Origin: Faecalibacterium sp. UBA7177
Lineage (GTDB): Bacteria; Bacillota; Clostridia; Oscillospirales; Ruminococcaceae
DNA: 22,180 bases
Direction of reading: 5' to 3'
Assembly (NCBI GenBank): GCA_002491225.1
Contig: DKVN01000091.1
Coordinates: 1 to 22,180 of the forward strand
The notes under the pieces were generated by a model, which saw only the letters and a list, made by a program, of their open reading frames with translations, was not told where the DNA came from and made no database searches. A program made the position numbers and the translations under genes. Within the stretch, counting starts at the first letter, position 1. Every line of letters begins with the position of its first letter. Below, piece after piece: positions 14,176 to 20,534 of the stretch.

Positions 14176-15564
14176 ATGCAAGGCTTTCAACAGTTCATCC
14201 AGGCCGTGGAAAATTTCGTCTGGGGCCTGCCGATGATCGTGCTGCTGTTTGGCACCCACCTGTTTTTGACCGTGCGCACCGGCTTTATCCAGCGCAAGAC
14301 CCTGACCGGCATCAAACTGTCGGTCACCCGCGACCCGGACTCGCCCGGCGAGGTGAGCCAGTTCCAGGCCCTGACCACCGCGCTGGCCTCGACCATCGGC
14401 ACCGGCAACATCGTGGGGGTGGGCACCGCCGTCTTCATCGGCGGGCCGGGCGCGGTGTTCTGGTGCTGGCTGACCGGCGTGTTCGGCATCGCCACCAAGT
14501 ACGCCGAGTCGCTCATCGCGGTCAAGTACCGGGTGATGACCCGGGACGGCCGGATGCAGGGCGGCGCGATGTACGCGCTCGAGCGCGGGCTGGGCATGAA
14601 GTGGCTGGGCATACTCTTCGCCGCCTTTGCCGCCATCGCCTCGTTCGGCATCGGCTGCGGCACCCAGATCAACGCCATCGCCGAGATCATCGAGAACAAC
14701 GTCACGGTCCTGCACATCCCGCGCATCGTCATCGGGCTGGTGTTCGGGGTGATCACGGCGGTGGTCATCATCGGGGGCATCCGCTCGATCGCCCGGCTGT
14801 GCGAAAAGTTAGTGCCCTTTATGTCGGTGTTCTATGTGCTGGGCTGCATCATCATCCTGGTGCTCAACCGCGATTTCCTGCTCCCGGCGCTCGGGGCCAT
14901 CGTGAAGCTGGCCTTCACCCCCGGCGCGGTGGCGGGCGGCCTGGTGGGCCGCGGCATCATGGCGGCGGCCAGCGCGGGGGTGGCGCGGGGGCTCTTCTCC
15001 AACGAGTCCGGCCTCGGCTCGGCCCCGCTGGTGGCCAGCGCGGCCCAGACCCGCAACCCGGTGCGGCAGGCCCTTGTCTCGGCCACCGGCACCTTCTGGG
15101 ATACGGTCGTGGTCTGCCTGATGACCGGCCTCGTGCTGGTGACCACCGTGATGAAGAACCCCTCGATCAACATCGAGACCCTCGAAAACGGCGGCCAGAT
15201 GACCTCGGCGGCCTTTGCGCAGATCCCGGTGCTGGGGCCGGTGATTCTGGTGATCGGCATCATCACCTTCGCCTACTCCACCATCCTCGGCTGGTCCTAC
15301 TACGGCGAGCGGTGCGCCGAATATCTGCTGGGGCACAAGGCCATCCTGCCCTACAAGATCCTCTTCACCGCCATCGTGGTGATCGGCCCGGTGCTTGCAC
15401 TCGACCTTGTCTGGAGCATCTCGAACATCCTCAACGCCCTGATGGCGGTGCCGAACCTGGTGGCCGTGCTGCTGCTGTCGGGCGTGATCGCGGCCGACAC
15501 CAAACACTATCTGGCCAACCTCGACGAAAAGGACACCACCGAGATCCCGGTGATCGACGACTGA
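14176..15564 (+). CDS. Alanine/glycine:cation symporter (AGCS family)
   Basis: Sodium-coupled amino-acid importer of the inner membrane, 462 residues and about ten to eleven membrane helices. Family signatures are TTALASTIGTGNIVGVGTAV, GGPGAVFWCWLTG, GRMQGGAMYALERGLGMKW, and SNESGLGSAP in the second half. The related GGPMYY form of the mid-motif appears here as GGAMYA. The open frame extends 66 bases upstream, but the ATG at 14176 is preceded by GAGGGGG and starts an amphipathic N-terminus typical of the family. It is transcribed alone from the divergent promoter region shared with pfkA and is followed by a terminator. Probable substrates are alanine or glycine; sequence alone does not settle this. 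Confidence 0.95.
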   Translation: MQGFQQFIQAVENFVWGLPMIVLLFGTHLFLTVRTGFIQRKTLTGIKLSVTRDPDSPGEVSQFQALTTALASTIGTGNIVGVGTAVFIGGPGAVFWCWLTGVFGIATKYAESLIAVKYRVMTRDGRMQGGAMYALERGLGMKWLGILFAAFAAIASFGIGCGTQINAIAEIIENNVTVLHIPRIVIGLVFGVITAVVIIGGIRSIARLCEKLVPFMSVFYVLGCIIILVLNRDFLLPALGAIVKLAFTPGAVAGGLVGRGIMAAASAGVARGLFSNESGLGSAPLVASAAQTRNPVRQALVSATGTFWDTVVVCLMTGLVLVTTVMKNPSINIETLENGGQMTSAAFAQIPVLGPVILVIGIITFAYSTILGWSYYGERCAEYLLGHKAILPYKILFTAIVVIGPVLALDLVWSISNILNALMAVPNLVAVLLLSGVIAADTKHYLANLDEKDTTEIPVIDD

Positions 15565-15626
15565 CCGGCGGGCAGCGGGCAAAAAGGCAAACCCCGCCGC
15601 CATCACGCCACAACGCCGCAAAAGCA

Positions 15627-15665
15627 AGCAGGCAGGGCCCGCAAAAGGCTCTGCCTGCTGTTTTG
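15627..15665. terminator. Bidirectional terminator between the convergent AGCS and SDR genes
   Basis: Perfect arms AGCAGGCAG (15627-15635) and CTGCCTGCT (15651-15659) are followed by GTTTTG on the plus strand. The minus-strand side has TTGCTTTTG. It lies between the ends of two convergent genes. The rest of 15666-15760 is GC-rich short repeats without a gene. Confidence 0.7.
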
Positions 15666-15760
15666 TGGTCGTTTTTGGGGCCGTTTGGCCCGTTTTTGGC
15701 CGGGGTCAGCCGGGCTCAGCCCGGCCAGGCCCGGTTTGGGGCAACGCCCCAACGCGCCGC

Positions 15761-16564
15761 TTACGGGCGCAGGCCCATGCCGCCCTCGAGGGTGAGGGTC
15801 TCGCCGGTGAGGTACTTGAAATCGGGGTTGGCCAGCTGCACGCAGACACGGCCGATCTCGGTCTCGGGGTCGCCATAATGGCCCATCGGGGGCATCTTGA
15901 CGTTGGCCTTGAAGGCGTCGGGATAGGCGTTCTGGAAGTTCTCGAGCTGGGCGGTCCAGGCGATGGGGCAGATCACGTTGACATTGATGCCGTCGGGGCC
16001 CCACTCGGTGGCGGCCACGCGGGAGAGGCCGCGGATGCCCTCCTTGGCGGCGGCGTAGGCGCACTGGCCGTAGTTGCCAAACAGGCCCGCGCCGGAGGCG
16101 AAGTTGATGACCGTGCCCTTGCTCTCCTTGAGGTGCGGATAGCAGGCCTGCATATAGTAGAAGGCCGCGTACAGCCCGGAGTAGATGGCAAGGTCGAACT
16201 GCTCGGTGGTGTGGTCGGCCAGGGTGACGCCGGAGGCCGAGGCCTGGGCGTTGTTGATGAGCACGTCGATGTGGCCGAAGGCCTTGATGGTCTCGTCCAC
16301 GACCTTCTGGGTCACGGCCTTGTTGTCGGCCCCGGCGTTGACATCGGCCTGCAGGATCAGCACCTTGATGCCGTACAGCCGCTCCAGCTCCTCCTTGGCG
16401 TCCTCCAGCTTCTTGACATTGCGCCCGGTGATGACGATGTTCGCGCCCTCCTTGGCGTAGGCGGTGGCAATGCCGTAGCCGATCGAGCCGCAGCTCTTGC
16501 CGTCGCTGAGCACGGCGCGGCCCGCGCCGGTGATGATGGCGGTTTTACCAGTTAAAAAGCCCAT
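15761..16564 (-). CDS. SDR-family NAD(P)-dependent oxidoreductase
   Basis: A 267-residue short-chain dehydrogenase/reductase. The catalytic Ser157 (NFASGAG), Tyr170 and Lys174 (YAAAK) are present, along with ADVNAG and a C-terminal GETLTLEGGMGL. Two parts are unusual. The cofactor loop has an insertion, TGAGRAVLSDGKSCGSIGYG (12-31), that ends in SIGYGIA, like the FabI enoyl reductases rather than TGxxxGIG. The NNAG motif is NNAQ (104-107). I read it as a classical-catalysis SDR with a FabI-like cofactor loop; substrate unknown, with a hydroxy/keto compound the general expectation. The ATG at 16564 has AAAGGAA upstream. The open frame continues to 16627, but that extension is not SDR-like. Transcription is from a promoter near 16700, and the gene stands alone. 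Confidence 0.9.
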   Translation of the reverse strand: MGFLTGKTAIITGAGRAVLSDGKSCGSIGYGIATAYAKEGANIVITGRNVKKLEDAKEELERLYGIKVLILQADVNAGADNKAVTQKVVDETIKAFGHIDVLINNAQASASGVTLADHTTEQFDLAIYSGLYAAFYYMQACYPHLKESKGTVINFASGAGLFGNYGQCAYAAAKEGIRGLSRVAATEWGPDGINVNVICPIAWTAQLENFQNAYPDAFKANVKMPPMGHYGDPETEIGRVCVQLANPDFKYLTGETLTLEGGMGLRP

Positions 16565-16677
16565 GATTTCCACGTTCCTTTCTTGCTTTAGCCGCCGCGG
16601 GCGCAAACCGCCGCGCCAGCCTCTCATTTGCAGACAGCTGCCGGCTGCCGCCGGTGCCGTCTATGCTGACTGCTTCT

Positions 16678-16707
16678 ATTATAAAACAGATGCCCCGCAA
16701 AGCACAA
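16678..16707 (-). promoter_or_regulatory. Promoter of the SDR gene
   Basis: Minus-strand TTGTGC (16702-16707), 18-bp spacer, TATAAT (16678-16683), giving a leader of about 110 bases. The 16565-16889 gap holds this promoter, a GC-rich stretch with an imperfect CCCGG/CCGGG pair near 16740, and the tRNA-Arg promoter. I see no gene there. Confidence 0.6.
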
Positions 16708-16819
16708 GCCCCAACCCCAAAATAACCGCCCAAAGTTGCCCGGGGCCGCCCGGGAAAGCGGCCGATTTTGGCCCTTTCAAATTTTTTCGCCCCAAACCGG
16801 CAAAGCCGCCGTTTCCCAC

Positions 16820-16849
16820 TTGACTTTTTCGCCTGGCGTATGGTAGAAT
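16820..16849 (+). promoter_or_regulatory. Promoter of the tRNA cluster
   Basis: TTGACT (16820-16825), 18-bp spacer, TAGAAT (16844-16849), about 40 bases upstream of tRNA-Arg. The three tRNAs probably share it, since no promoter is visible before tRNA-His. Confidence 0.75.
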
Positions 16850-16889
16850 ACACCATGCAGCGTGTCCGTGCGGACAAAAAGCCTTATGT

Positions 16890-16966
<77 letters not shown>

Positions 16967-17060
16967 TTTTTTCAGGCGGCTGCAAAACCGGGCGCTGGCC
17001 TGGGCGGGGGTTCCCCTTGTTCGGGCGGCGCGGTTCTTTGCGGCGGCTTGATGGGGTCGT

Positions 17061-17138
<78 letters not shown>

Positions 17139-17142
17139 CATT

Positions 17143-17199
17143 GAAAAAAGCGGATCTGTCGTTGCAATGGTTTCCTTGCAAACGGGGTTCGCTTTTTTC
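17143..17199 (+). terminator. Terminator-like hairpin after tRNA-His
   Basis: Arms GAAAAAAGCG (17143-17152) and CGCTTTTTTC (17190-17199) enclose an inner stem built on GTTGCAA/TTGCAAAC. The T run lies within the second arm. It stands before tRNA-Gln, for which I find no promoter, so it may allow readthrough. Confidence 0.6.
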
Positions 17200-17206
17200 A
17201 TTATAA

Positions 17207-17281
17207 TGGGTTGTCGCCAAGCGGTAAGGCACGGGACTTTGACTCCCGCATGCGTGGGTTCGAATCCCGCCAACCCAACCA
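17207..17281 (+). tRNA. tRNA-Gln (anticodon TTG)
   Basis: A 75-base cloverleaf with encoded CCA: acceptor TGGGTTG/CAACCCA, D arm GCC/GGC, anticodon stem CGGGA/TCCCG with loop CTTTGAC giving TTG, and T arm GTGGG-TTCGAAT-CCCGC. It is the last tRNA before the AT-rich island and thus a possible integration site. Confidence 0.97.
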
Positions 17282-17282
17282 G

Positions 17283-17331
17283 GCAGGGACAGAGATTTTG
17301 ATATAATACGTATCAAAATCTCTGTCCCTGC
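17283..17331. repeat. 21-bp perfect inverted repeat just after tRNA-Gln
   Basis: Left arm 17283-17303 starts GCAGGGACAGAG, right arm 17311-17331 ends CTCTGTCCCTGC, with a 7-base loop. All 21 pairs match, and a G-T pair extends it. No T run follows, so it is not a typical terminator. It begins one base after the tRNA CCA end and marks the left edge of the lower-GC segment. It resembles a transposon-end or REP-type palindrome, but no transposase is visible. Confidence 0.85.
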
Positions 17332-17363
17332 TCTTCGCTTATCTCGGCATCGGCTGAAATCCA

Positions 17364-17392
17364 TTTATTTTCTAAACATCAAAAAGTAAAAT
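17364..17392 (+). promoter_or_regulatory. Possible promoter of the DUF1848 gene
   Basis: TTTATT (17364-17369), 17-bp spacer, TAAAAT (17387-17392), 85 bases upstream of the start codon. The -35 is weak, and AT-rich sequence makes chance matches likely. Confidence 0.35.
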
Positions 17393-17408
17393 TTCCAATC
17401 CCGGAAAG

Positions 17409-17462
17409 GATGAAAGATGATTTTCATCGCGCAATCAATTGTACCAGCGCACAATTGATTGC
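17409..17462. repeat. Two consecutive inverted repeats in the DUF1848 leader
   Basis: The first has 7-bp arms GATGAAA (17409-17415) and TTTCATC (17422-17428). The second has 12-bp perfect arms GCAATCAATTGT (17431-17442) and ACAATTGATTGC (17451-17462) with an 8-base loop. The second ends next to the ribosome binding site GAGGTG, so a hairpin there could control initiation. As DNA it could equally be an operator. Confidence 0.6.
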
Positions 17463-17477
17463 AGAGGTGCAGTAGAT

Positions 17478-18416
17478 ATGATTATCAGTGCAAGCAGACG
17501 GACAGACATCCCGACGTACTATTCAAATTGGTTTCTCAATCGTATCAAGGCGGGATATGTATATGTCCGCAATCCGATGAACACTCATCAAATCAGTCAA
17601 ATCAGCCTTTCTCCGGACGTAGTAGATGGGATTGTCTTTTGGACCAAAAATCCGATTCCCATGTTGGATAAGCTGGATGCACTAAAGGATTATATGTACT
17701 ACTTTCAGTTTACGCTCAACAGCTACGGTACAGATGTAGAAAGAAATATCCCCAGCAAAAATGCCATTATTGTCCCAGCTTTTCAACGACTGTCTGATTT
17801 CATTGGGCCTGACCGCGTGATATGGCGATATGATCCAATATTTCTCAGTGAAACTTATACAATGGACTATCATATCCATTACTTCGAGGAATTGGCAAAG
17901 CGACTTTCTCCATATACAAAAAAATGTACCATCAGTTTTTTGGACTTCTACCGCAACACGGAACAAAATATATCCGCTTTATCCCCCAGTGGATTTTCTG
18001 CAGCACAGCAAGAGCAGTTGGCAAAAAGTATAGCCGAAATTGCCCACAGTTACGGTTTGCGAGTGGATACCTGTGCCGAAGGAATTGAATTGCAGCAATA
18101 TGGGATTGAACACGCAAGATGTGTTGATGACCGGCTTTTAGGACAACTGATACAGTGTCCCTTGAATGTAAAAAAGGACAAAAATCAGCGGTTAGAATGT
18201 GGCTGCATCGAAAGCCTGGATATCGGGGCCTACAATACTTGCCGCAACGGGTGTCGGTATTGCTACGCAAATCATAGTGAAAAGACAGTTGGGGCAAACA
18301 GTGGAAAACACGATCCAGACTCTCCGCTTTTAATCGGAGAAGTTGGGCCTGAAGATAAAGTCAGTGAACGGAAGATGTTCTCATGTAAAGCAAATCAGCT
18401 TCGACTTGATTTGTAA
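17478..18416 (+). CDS. DUF1848-family protein with a C-terminal CX3CX2C cluster
   Basis: A 312-residue cytosolic protein of unknown function. It starts with the family hallmark MIISASRRTDIPTYYSNWF and YVRNPMN, continues with VFWTKNPIPML and FLDFYRN, and ends with a cysteine-rich region: C241-G-C243, then DIGAYNTC and C255-x3-C259-x2-C262 followed by YAN. The CX3CX2C spacing matches the radical SAM iron-sulfur motif, but here it lies near the C-terminus. The start at 17478 follows a weak GAGGTG; the 13 residues encoded upstream fall in the leader inverted repeat. Its base composition and codons (many AAA, ATT, TAT) are clearly AT-richer than all neighbours. That suggests recent transfer next to the tRNA cluster. 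The reaction is not known. Confidence 0.88.
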   Translation: MIISASRRTDIPTYYSNWFLNRIKAGYVYVRNPMNTHQISQISLSPDVVDGIVFWTKNPIPMLDKLDALKDYMYYFQFTLNSYGTDVERNIPSKNAIIVPAFQRLSDFIGPDRVIWRYDPIFLSETYTMDYHIHYFEELAKRLSPYTKKCTISFLDFYRNTEQNISALSPSGFSAAQQEQLAKSIAEIAHSYGLRVDTCAEGIELQQYGIEHARCVDDRLLGQLIQCPLNVKKDKNQRLECGCIESLDIGAYNTCRNGCRYCYANHSEKTVGANSGKHDPDSPLLIGEVGPEDKVSERKMFSCKANQLRLDL

Positions 18417-18548
18417 ATGCTCGGTAAATTGCACATCTTCCAAAGTTTTTGCACTTCATCGTGCAGTTTGCATCCCCTATCTTCATAAATGGACCCCCTA
18501 TGCGGCAAGGGTGTACAGTTGTATCTGAATCACCCGTTCTTTTCATCT

Positions 18549-18580
18549 GCCGCAGGCCCCGTGGGCTTGCGGCCTTTTTT
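18549..18580 (+). terminator. Strong intrinsic terminator before the ABC operon
   Basis: An 11-bp stem (GCCGCAGGCCC at 18549-18559, GGGCTTGCGGC at 18563-18573, three-base loop) is followed by C and six T. It ends transcription coming from the DUF1848 gene or tRNA side. The 18417-18548 stretch before it is AT-rich, with one short TGCAC/GTGCA hairpin near 18455 and no supportable gene. Between it and 18674 I see a TATAAA at 18607-18612 without a matching -35. Confidence 0.85.
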
Positions 18581-18674
18581 GTGTAAAGCGCCGTTACCGC
18601 TTTGCGTATAAACCCGGAAGTCCCCCGCGCTGCCGTGGGCCGGGGGCCCTCCGCACACATCAAAAGGAGAAACC

Positions 18675-20534
18675 ATGCAAACAGAACATTCCCAACCAAA
18701 GCCCCGCGGCTTCCGGCGAAGGCTGCTGGGCGAGATTTTGCGCGGGGTCAAGCGGTATCTGGCGCTTGGCGTCGCGGCAACCCTGGGCGCAACCGCCCTC
18801 GCCTACCTCACCCCGCTGATCGTCTCCTTCACGGTGGACAGCGTCATCGGGGACAAGGCCCCGAGCCTGCCCGGCCCGCTGGCCGCCCTCTTTACGCAGC
18901 TGGGCGGGCGGGATTGGTTTGCCCACAACCTCTGGGCGCTCGGGCTGCTGCTCATCGCGGTCACCGCTGTCAATGGCGTCTGCGCCTATCTGCGGGGGTA
19001 CGCCTCTTCCACCGCCGGTGAGGGCATGGCCAAGACCATGCGCGACAAGCTGCACGCCCAGTTAGAGGCGGTGCCTTACCGCTACCATGTCGGGGTGCAG
19101 ACCGGCGACCTCGTCCAGCGCTGCACCAGCGACGTACAGACGGTGCGCCGCTTTTTGCAGATGCAGTCGATGGAGGTCGTGCGCACCGTCTCGATGGCGG
19201 TGGTCGCCTTTTCGATCATGCTGCCCATCAGCCCCAAAATGACCCTCATCTCGACCTGCCTTTTGCCGGTGATCATCGTTTTCAGCTTTGTCTACCTGCG
19301 CAGCGTGCAGCAGGAGTTCGCCAGGGCCGACGAGGCCGAGGGCGCGCTCTCGACCGCTTTGCAGGAGAACCTGACCGGCGTGCGGGTGGTGCGCGCCTTT
19401 GCGCAGGAAAAAGCCGAGATGGACAAGTTCACCCAGCGCAACAAGGCCAACCACGACCTCTGGCTGCGGCTCAACACCCTGATGGGGGCCTACTGGTCCC
19501 TCTCGGACGCGATCGGCTATTTGCAGATCGGCCTCTCGGCGGTGTTCGGGGTGTGGTACGCGGTGCAGGGCAGCCTCTCCTTAGGCAACATGATGCTGTT
19601 TACCACCTACACCTCGATGCTCACCTTCCCCATGCGGCAGCTGGGCCGCATCCTCGCTGACCTCGGCAAGGCCAGCATCGCGCTGGGCCGGCTGGAGGAG
19701 ATCTTGACCGCCGAGCCCGAGACCGAGCCCGGAAAGGCCCTCTCCCCCGCCATCGACGGCAGCATCGTCTTTGAGGACGTCTCCTTTGACTATGGGGACG
19801 GGGTGCCGGTGCTCTCGCACGTCTCGTTCACTGCGCAGCCCGGCCAGACCATCGGCATTTTGGGCAGCACCGGCGCGGGCAAATCCAGCCTGGTGCAGCT
19901 GCTGCAGCGGCTCTACCCTGTCACCGGCGGGCGGATTCTGCTCTCGGGCGTCGATGTGCGGGACATCGAGCGGCACCACCTGCGCCGCAATGTCGGCATC
20001 GTCTTACAGGAGCCCTTCCTCTACAGCCGCACCATCGGCGAGAACATCGCCATCGCGCGGCCAAACGCCAGCCGCGCCGAGGTGACCGCCGCGGCCCGCA
20101 CCGCCAGCGTCCATGAGGTGATCGAGAGCTTTGCCGACGGCTACGACACGGTGGTGGGCGAGCGCGGGGTGACCCTCTCGGGCGGGCAGAAGCAGCGGGT
20201 GGCCATCGCCCGGATGCTGCTGCAAAATACCCCGATTTTGATCTTTGACGACTCCCTCTCGGCGGTGGACGCCGAGACCGACGCGGCCATCCGGGACGCC
20301 TTACACGCGCGGCAGCACGGCACCATGTTCCTCATCAGCCACCGCATCGCCACCATCCGCCAGGCCGATCTGATCCTCGTGATGGACAAGGGCCGGGTGG
20401 TGCAGATGGGGCGGCATGAAGACCTTTGCGCCGAAGAGGGCCTCTACCGCCGGGTCTGCGCCATCCAGAATGAGCTGGATGTGGAGGACGACGGCGGCGG
20501 CAGCGCCCCGGCCGGGAAAGGGGGTGCTGCCTGA
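18675..20534 (+). CDS. ABC exporter half-transporter, subunit 1 (degenerate Walker B)
   Basis: A 619-residue half-transporter of the inner membrane: six membrane helices with intracellular loops (about 25-340) and a C-terminal ATPase domain. Walker A is GSTGAGKSS (397-405), the Q-loop is in VLQEPFLYSRTI, the signature is canonical LSGGQ (501-505), Walker B is ILIFDD with D525, and the H-loop is His556. The catalytic glutamate after Walker B is replaced by Asp526. Such a change is typical of one half of heterodimeric exporters. The start at 18675 has AAAGGAG. The stop overlaps the start of the next gene (TGATG), so the two are translationally coupled. Substrate unknown: drugs, peptides or lipids are all possible for this family. 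Confidence 0.95.
   Translation: MQTEHSQPKPRGFRRRLLGEILRGVKRYLALGVAATLGATALAYLTPLIVSFTVDSVIGDKAPSLPGPLAALFTQLGGRDWFAHNLWALGLLLIAVTAVNGVCAYLRGYASSTAGEGMAKTMRDKLHAQLEAVPYRYHVGVQTGDLVQRCTSDVQTVRRFLQMQSMEVVRTVSMAVVAFSIMLPISPKMTLISTCLLPVIIVFSFVYLRSVQQEFARADEAEGALSTALQENLTGVRVVRAFAQEKAEMDKFTQRNKANHDLWLRLNTLMGAYWSLSDAIGYLQIGLSAVFGVWYAVQGSLSLGNMMLFTTYTSMLTFPMRQLGRILADLGKASIALGRLEEILTAEPETEPGKALSPAIDGSIVFEDVSFDYGDGVPVLSHVSFTAQPGQTIGILGSTGAGKSSLVQLLQRLYPVTGGRILLSGVDVRDIERHHLRRNVGIVLQEPFLYSRTIGENIAIARPNASRAEVTAAARTASVHEVIESFADGYDTVVGERGVTLSGGQKQRVAIARMLLQNTPILIFDDSLSAVDAETDAAIRDALHARQHGTMFLISHRIATIRQADLILVMDKGRVVQMGRHEDLCAEEGLYRRVCAIQNELDVEDDGGGSAPAGKGGAA

Noticed and set aside
13605..15878. Open frame of 757 codons on the plus strand over the pfkA end and the AGCS gene
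   Set aside because: It is out of frame with the AGCS gene, has an Arg/Gly/His-rich composition and no recognisable domain.
17202..17207. TATAAT before tRNA-Gln as its -10 box
   Set aside because: It overlaps the first base of the tRNA, and no -35 lies at 16-18 bp.
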